From Lingula anatina (lineage: Eukaryota > Brachiopoda > Lingulata > Lingulida > Lingulidae), in contig NW_019775623.1 in NCBI RefSeq assembly GCF_001039355.2, forward strand, positions 191,027 to 255,026: DNA of 64,000 nt, read 5' to 3'. Numbering within the stretch: position 1 is the stretch's first letter; each line of letters begins with the position of its first letter. The notes under the pieces were generated by a model. The model did not search any database. It was not told where the DNA came from and worked only from the letters and a program-made list of their open reading frames with translations. Below, piece after piece: positions 62,101 to 64,000 of the stretch. A program made the position numbers and the translations under genes.

Positions 62101-63569
62101 AAGTTTGGTGCCACTATCAACTGCCGCTACCAGAAGTGCAATAAGAAGTACCACTACCCGTGTGCCTCAGGCGGAGGCTGCTTCCAAGACATCAAGACCC
62201 TGTCCCTGCTGTGTCCAGACCACACTGACCAGGCAGTGTCCATAGCTGGTCAGGAGGCACTGTGTGTGGTCTGTGACCAGGCCGGGGATGTCCTGGAGCA
62301 GTTGTTTTGTACCAGCTGTGGCCAGCACTACCATGGGACTTGCCTGGATCCCCCAGTCCAGGTGAACCCCATTGTGAGGGCAGGATGGCAGTGCCCAGAG
62401 TGCAAGATATGCCAGACATGCAGGTAGAAATGTTATGATATATTGTTAGGATCTTGAAACCCTTTAACTTTCGTTTTGAGGATTTTCTAAAAGAAAAATG
62501 GGAATGTGGGTGTTCAAAAATGGCGTGCATCTTTTCTTTGGAGATTTGCTTTAAAAAAGTAAAAAAAATAAAAAAATAAAAAAGCATGATGGTAGACAAA
62601 ATGCGATCTATAGCCAGGAAAATTGGTTGTCTCTTTTCTGTGGATTACTTTTAGAAAGAGAGATACAGAATGTGACTGCCAGTCAAATTTAAAATTCAGT
62701 TTTGAAGACTTCCCTAGCATATAGATGTGGTTCCCATAGATAATGTTCAGACATTTTTTTTTTAAACCCAGGCATGTGATGAGGAAATACAAATATCTAA
62801 TGTCTGCATTTAAAATTGATTCCTAATGAATTATATTTTGTTGCCTAGGCAACCAGGGGATGACAATAAGATGTTAGTCTGTGACACATGTGACAAGGGC
62901 TACCACACCTTCTGTCTCCGGCCAGTGATGACCACCATACCAAAGAATGGCTGGAAGTGTAAGGTAAGAGTGACCAGACCTTTCATGATGCCGATGACCC
63001 CTTGGTCCATGATATATAACACTAGATGCCCTTTAATCTGTTGCCGATGTTCGTTAGATATCTCAAAATGCAGTAGAAATGTTTGGCCTTGTGCATGCCC
63101 TTAATTTGCCTGTGACAAAGTGAAATGTGGATTATGCATAGCAGGTTTGCACCACACCTTGTTGATGCTTTTGGAAGATCATTGCACATGCTACAAATTG
63201 TGTCAGTACATAAACTTTTTTCACGTTTGTTCATGTGTTAAGAAGAGTGAAATTTTTTTTGAGTGAACTTTCTTGGTTGTATTTGCATCTTTGTGTCGCA
63301 GTAGATGTGAGTAGTCTTTTTCATTTGTTTCACAGCGCCTTTCCAATTTCATTAATTCTTTTTATTGTGGTTCTCCAGAACTGTCGCGTGTGTGGTGACT
63401 GTGGTTCCAGAACGCCAGGCAGCGGTCCCAGCTCCCGCTGGCATCTCAACTACTCCGTGTGCGACAGCTGCTATCAGCAGAGAAACAAGGGTCTGTCGTG
63501 CCCAGTGTGCGGCAAAGCCTATAGGCAGTTTACGCAGAAAGCTATGGCACAGTGCATGACTTGTAAGAA
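59113..63569 (+). CDS. KMT2C/KMT2D (MLL3/4)-type histone H3K4 methyltransferase, N-terminal part
   Basis: Nine coding exons (59113-59119, 59640-59808, 60029-60316, 60779-60988, 61340-61479, 61655-61764, 62083-62423, 62849-62963, 63379-63569) join in phase. They give about 523 residues: a basic/acidic N-terminal tail, a C2HC plus PHD (extended PHD) module and further PHD fingers. The order and many residues match human KMT2C, for example MLVCDTCDKGYHTFCL, CGQHYHGTCLD and VDKAVFAGTS. The family is the catalytic subunit of the COMPASS-like complex that monomethylates H3K4 at enhancers, in the nucleus. Vertebrates have two copies and invertebrates usually one, so no C or D symbol is chosen. In Drosophila the PHD half is a separate gene (Lpt). 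The SET half is outside the window, so fusion or split cannot be judged. Confidence 0.92.
59640..60316 (+). CDS. KMT2C/D exons 2-3: low-complexity N-terminal tail
   Basis: Exon 59640-59808 encodes a basic, Ser/Pro-rich segment ending SSPTPGKKKR. Exon 60029-60316 encodes RIRPPKIKVKIPEPPPP, then an acidic serine-rich tract (SKEEVVELGEDEGSKG, GLGEEGGSEEGDQP). KKRIRPPKIKVK resembles a nuclear localisation signal. The exon 3 acceptor (CATTACAAAAAAG) has a poor polypyrimidine tract, so its exact start is less certain than the others, but the reading phase fits. Confidence 0.75.
60779..61479 (+). CDS. KMT2C/D exons 4-5: first cysteine motif and linker
   Basis: Exon 60779-60988 begins ICSLCACGKKSLLGQGDLTR, equivalent to CAFC.CGEKS.LGQGDL.. 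in human KMT2C. It contains the basic stretch TWRRARGPLKPGR. Exon 61340-61479 has RERSKSPRRPNPHSITDADG and VDELNTVGYPEDTDIHRLFE, matching the human DELSLVGLPDAIDIQALF segment just before the pre-PHD finger. Donors are GTGGGT and GTAATA. Confidence 0.87.
61655..62423 (+). CDS. KMT2C/D exons 6-7: extended PHD and PHD2
   Basis: Exon 61655-61764 carries the pre-PHD knuckle (SAHHCCAAWSDG) and VDKAVFAGTSQ. Exon 62083-62423 gives KCAYCRKFGATINCRYQKCN and YHYPCASGGGCFQD, completing the ePHD. It then gives a second PHD with CVVCDQAGDVLEQLFCTSCG, QHYHGTCLDPP and WQCPECKICQTCR. Zinc ligands follow the C4HC3 order. In mammals the N-terminal PHD cluster of MLL3/4 contacts chromatin and partner proteins such as BAP1 (KMT2C). 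The same for this protein is an inference. Confidence 0.94.
62849..63569 (+). CDS. KMT2C/D exons 8-9: PHD3 and start of the next finger
   Basis: Exon 62849-62963 encodes QPGDDNKMLVCDTCDKGYHT FCLRP and ends GWKCK. Exon 63379-63569 continues NCRVCGDCGSRTPGSGPSSR, WHLNYSVCDSCYQQRNKG and CPVCGKAYRQFTQKAMAQCM. The human counterpart has W..N...CDNCYQQ.....CP.CGK. The last exon ends phase 2 at GTAAGT (63570). The region to 64000 is intron, with nothing further recognised. Confidence 0.93.
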
Positions 63570-64000
63570 GTAAGTGCATTGGTGGCGTTGTTAGTATTGT
63601 GAAGTTGAATTATACATGTAGAGGAATGCAGAAAGCGATAACATATCGTGTATAACTTGATTCGGTACATGATTTCTATCTAGTGTAGCTGTGAAATATT
63701 CATACAGGTAGAAGAATATAATACAATTTACAGGCAGTTGATACAGAAGACTTCAATACAATTGTAAATGCTTTTGTCAAGAAGTACATAATTTCTGGTA
63801 TTAAAATAAAATGAAATAAATACAAATAGAGGAATATAGTACAGTTCCTCAAATAACTGGCACAGTAAATCTTAGTATAGTGTGCAGTTGAATGGTTAGT
63901 TATAATAAGATTGTATTTATGCTAGGATGTAGTGTGTGACCTCTTCAAGGCAATTATTATGCAGATAAAAGGGTATAGGAAGAATCAGCCCAGCTTACTT

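Noticed and set aside
1-64000. tRNA, rRNA or snRNA genes, and retrotransposon or viral polymerase frames
   Set aside because: I saw no tRNA A/B-box pair in a foldable context, no rRNA-like sequence, and no reverse transcriptase, integrase or capsid motif in any long frame; short RNA genes could be missed by eye.

Overview
This is an intron-rich animal nuclear genome segment. It carries spliced genes with GT/AG introns, AT-rich introns full of microsatellites and short inverted-repeat (MITE-like) elements, and assembly gaps (N runs). The two gene families and the repeat style suggest a marine invertebrate bilaterian (echinoderm, hemichordate or lophotrochozoan). I cannot name the species from sequence alone.

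Left part (1 to 50.5 kb, minus strand): one very large gene, the ortholog of fibrocystin-L (PKHD1L1). I could chain 60 coding exons with consistent reading phase, from the initiator ATG and signal peptide at 50462 down to an exon ending at 729. This gives 10,180 coding bases, about 3,393 residues, with no frame break. Domain order is signal peptide, three TIG/IPT domains, PA14, a long conserved linker, four TIG, a cupredoxin-like module, seven TIG, G8, PbH1 cluster, linker, second G8, second PbH1 cluster (cut). This is colinear with the vertebrate protein (about 4,240 residues in human). The C-terminal part, including the transmembrane helix, lies beyond the left edge. Intron 1 is about 15.7 kb and holds most of the non-repetitive, relatively CpG-rich sequence.

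Middle part (50.5 to 57.6 kb): a gene-free divergent intergenic region. It contains a 0.95 kb near-identical direct duplication flanking a short-period repeat block, a MITE, and poly-C/poly-A sequence around a gap.

Right part (about 57.6 kb to the end, plus strand): the 5' part of a KMT2C/KMT2D (MLL3/MLL4) histone H3K4 methyltransferase gene. It has a noncoding first exon (inferred), an ATG at 59113, and nine coding exons (about 523 residues) ending in a cluster of PHD zinc fingers. The catalytic SET region would lie far beyond the right edge.

The two genes share only a divergent intergenic region. One product is a giant cell-surface/extracellular protein and the other a nuclear chromatin enzyme, so no functional link is implied. 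I found no RNA gene, CRISPR array, or plausible new enzymatic or defence system. The most interesting points are two furin-type cleavage motifs in a TIG linker, a GC-AG intron, duplicated decoy splice donors, a diverged ~186-bp tandem array in intron 1, and RFX X-box-like sites.
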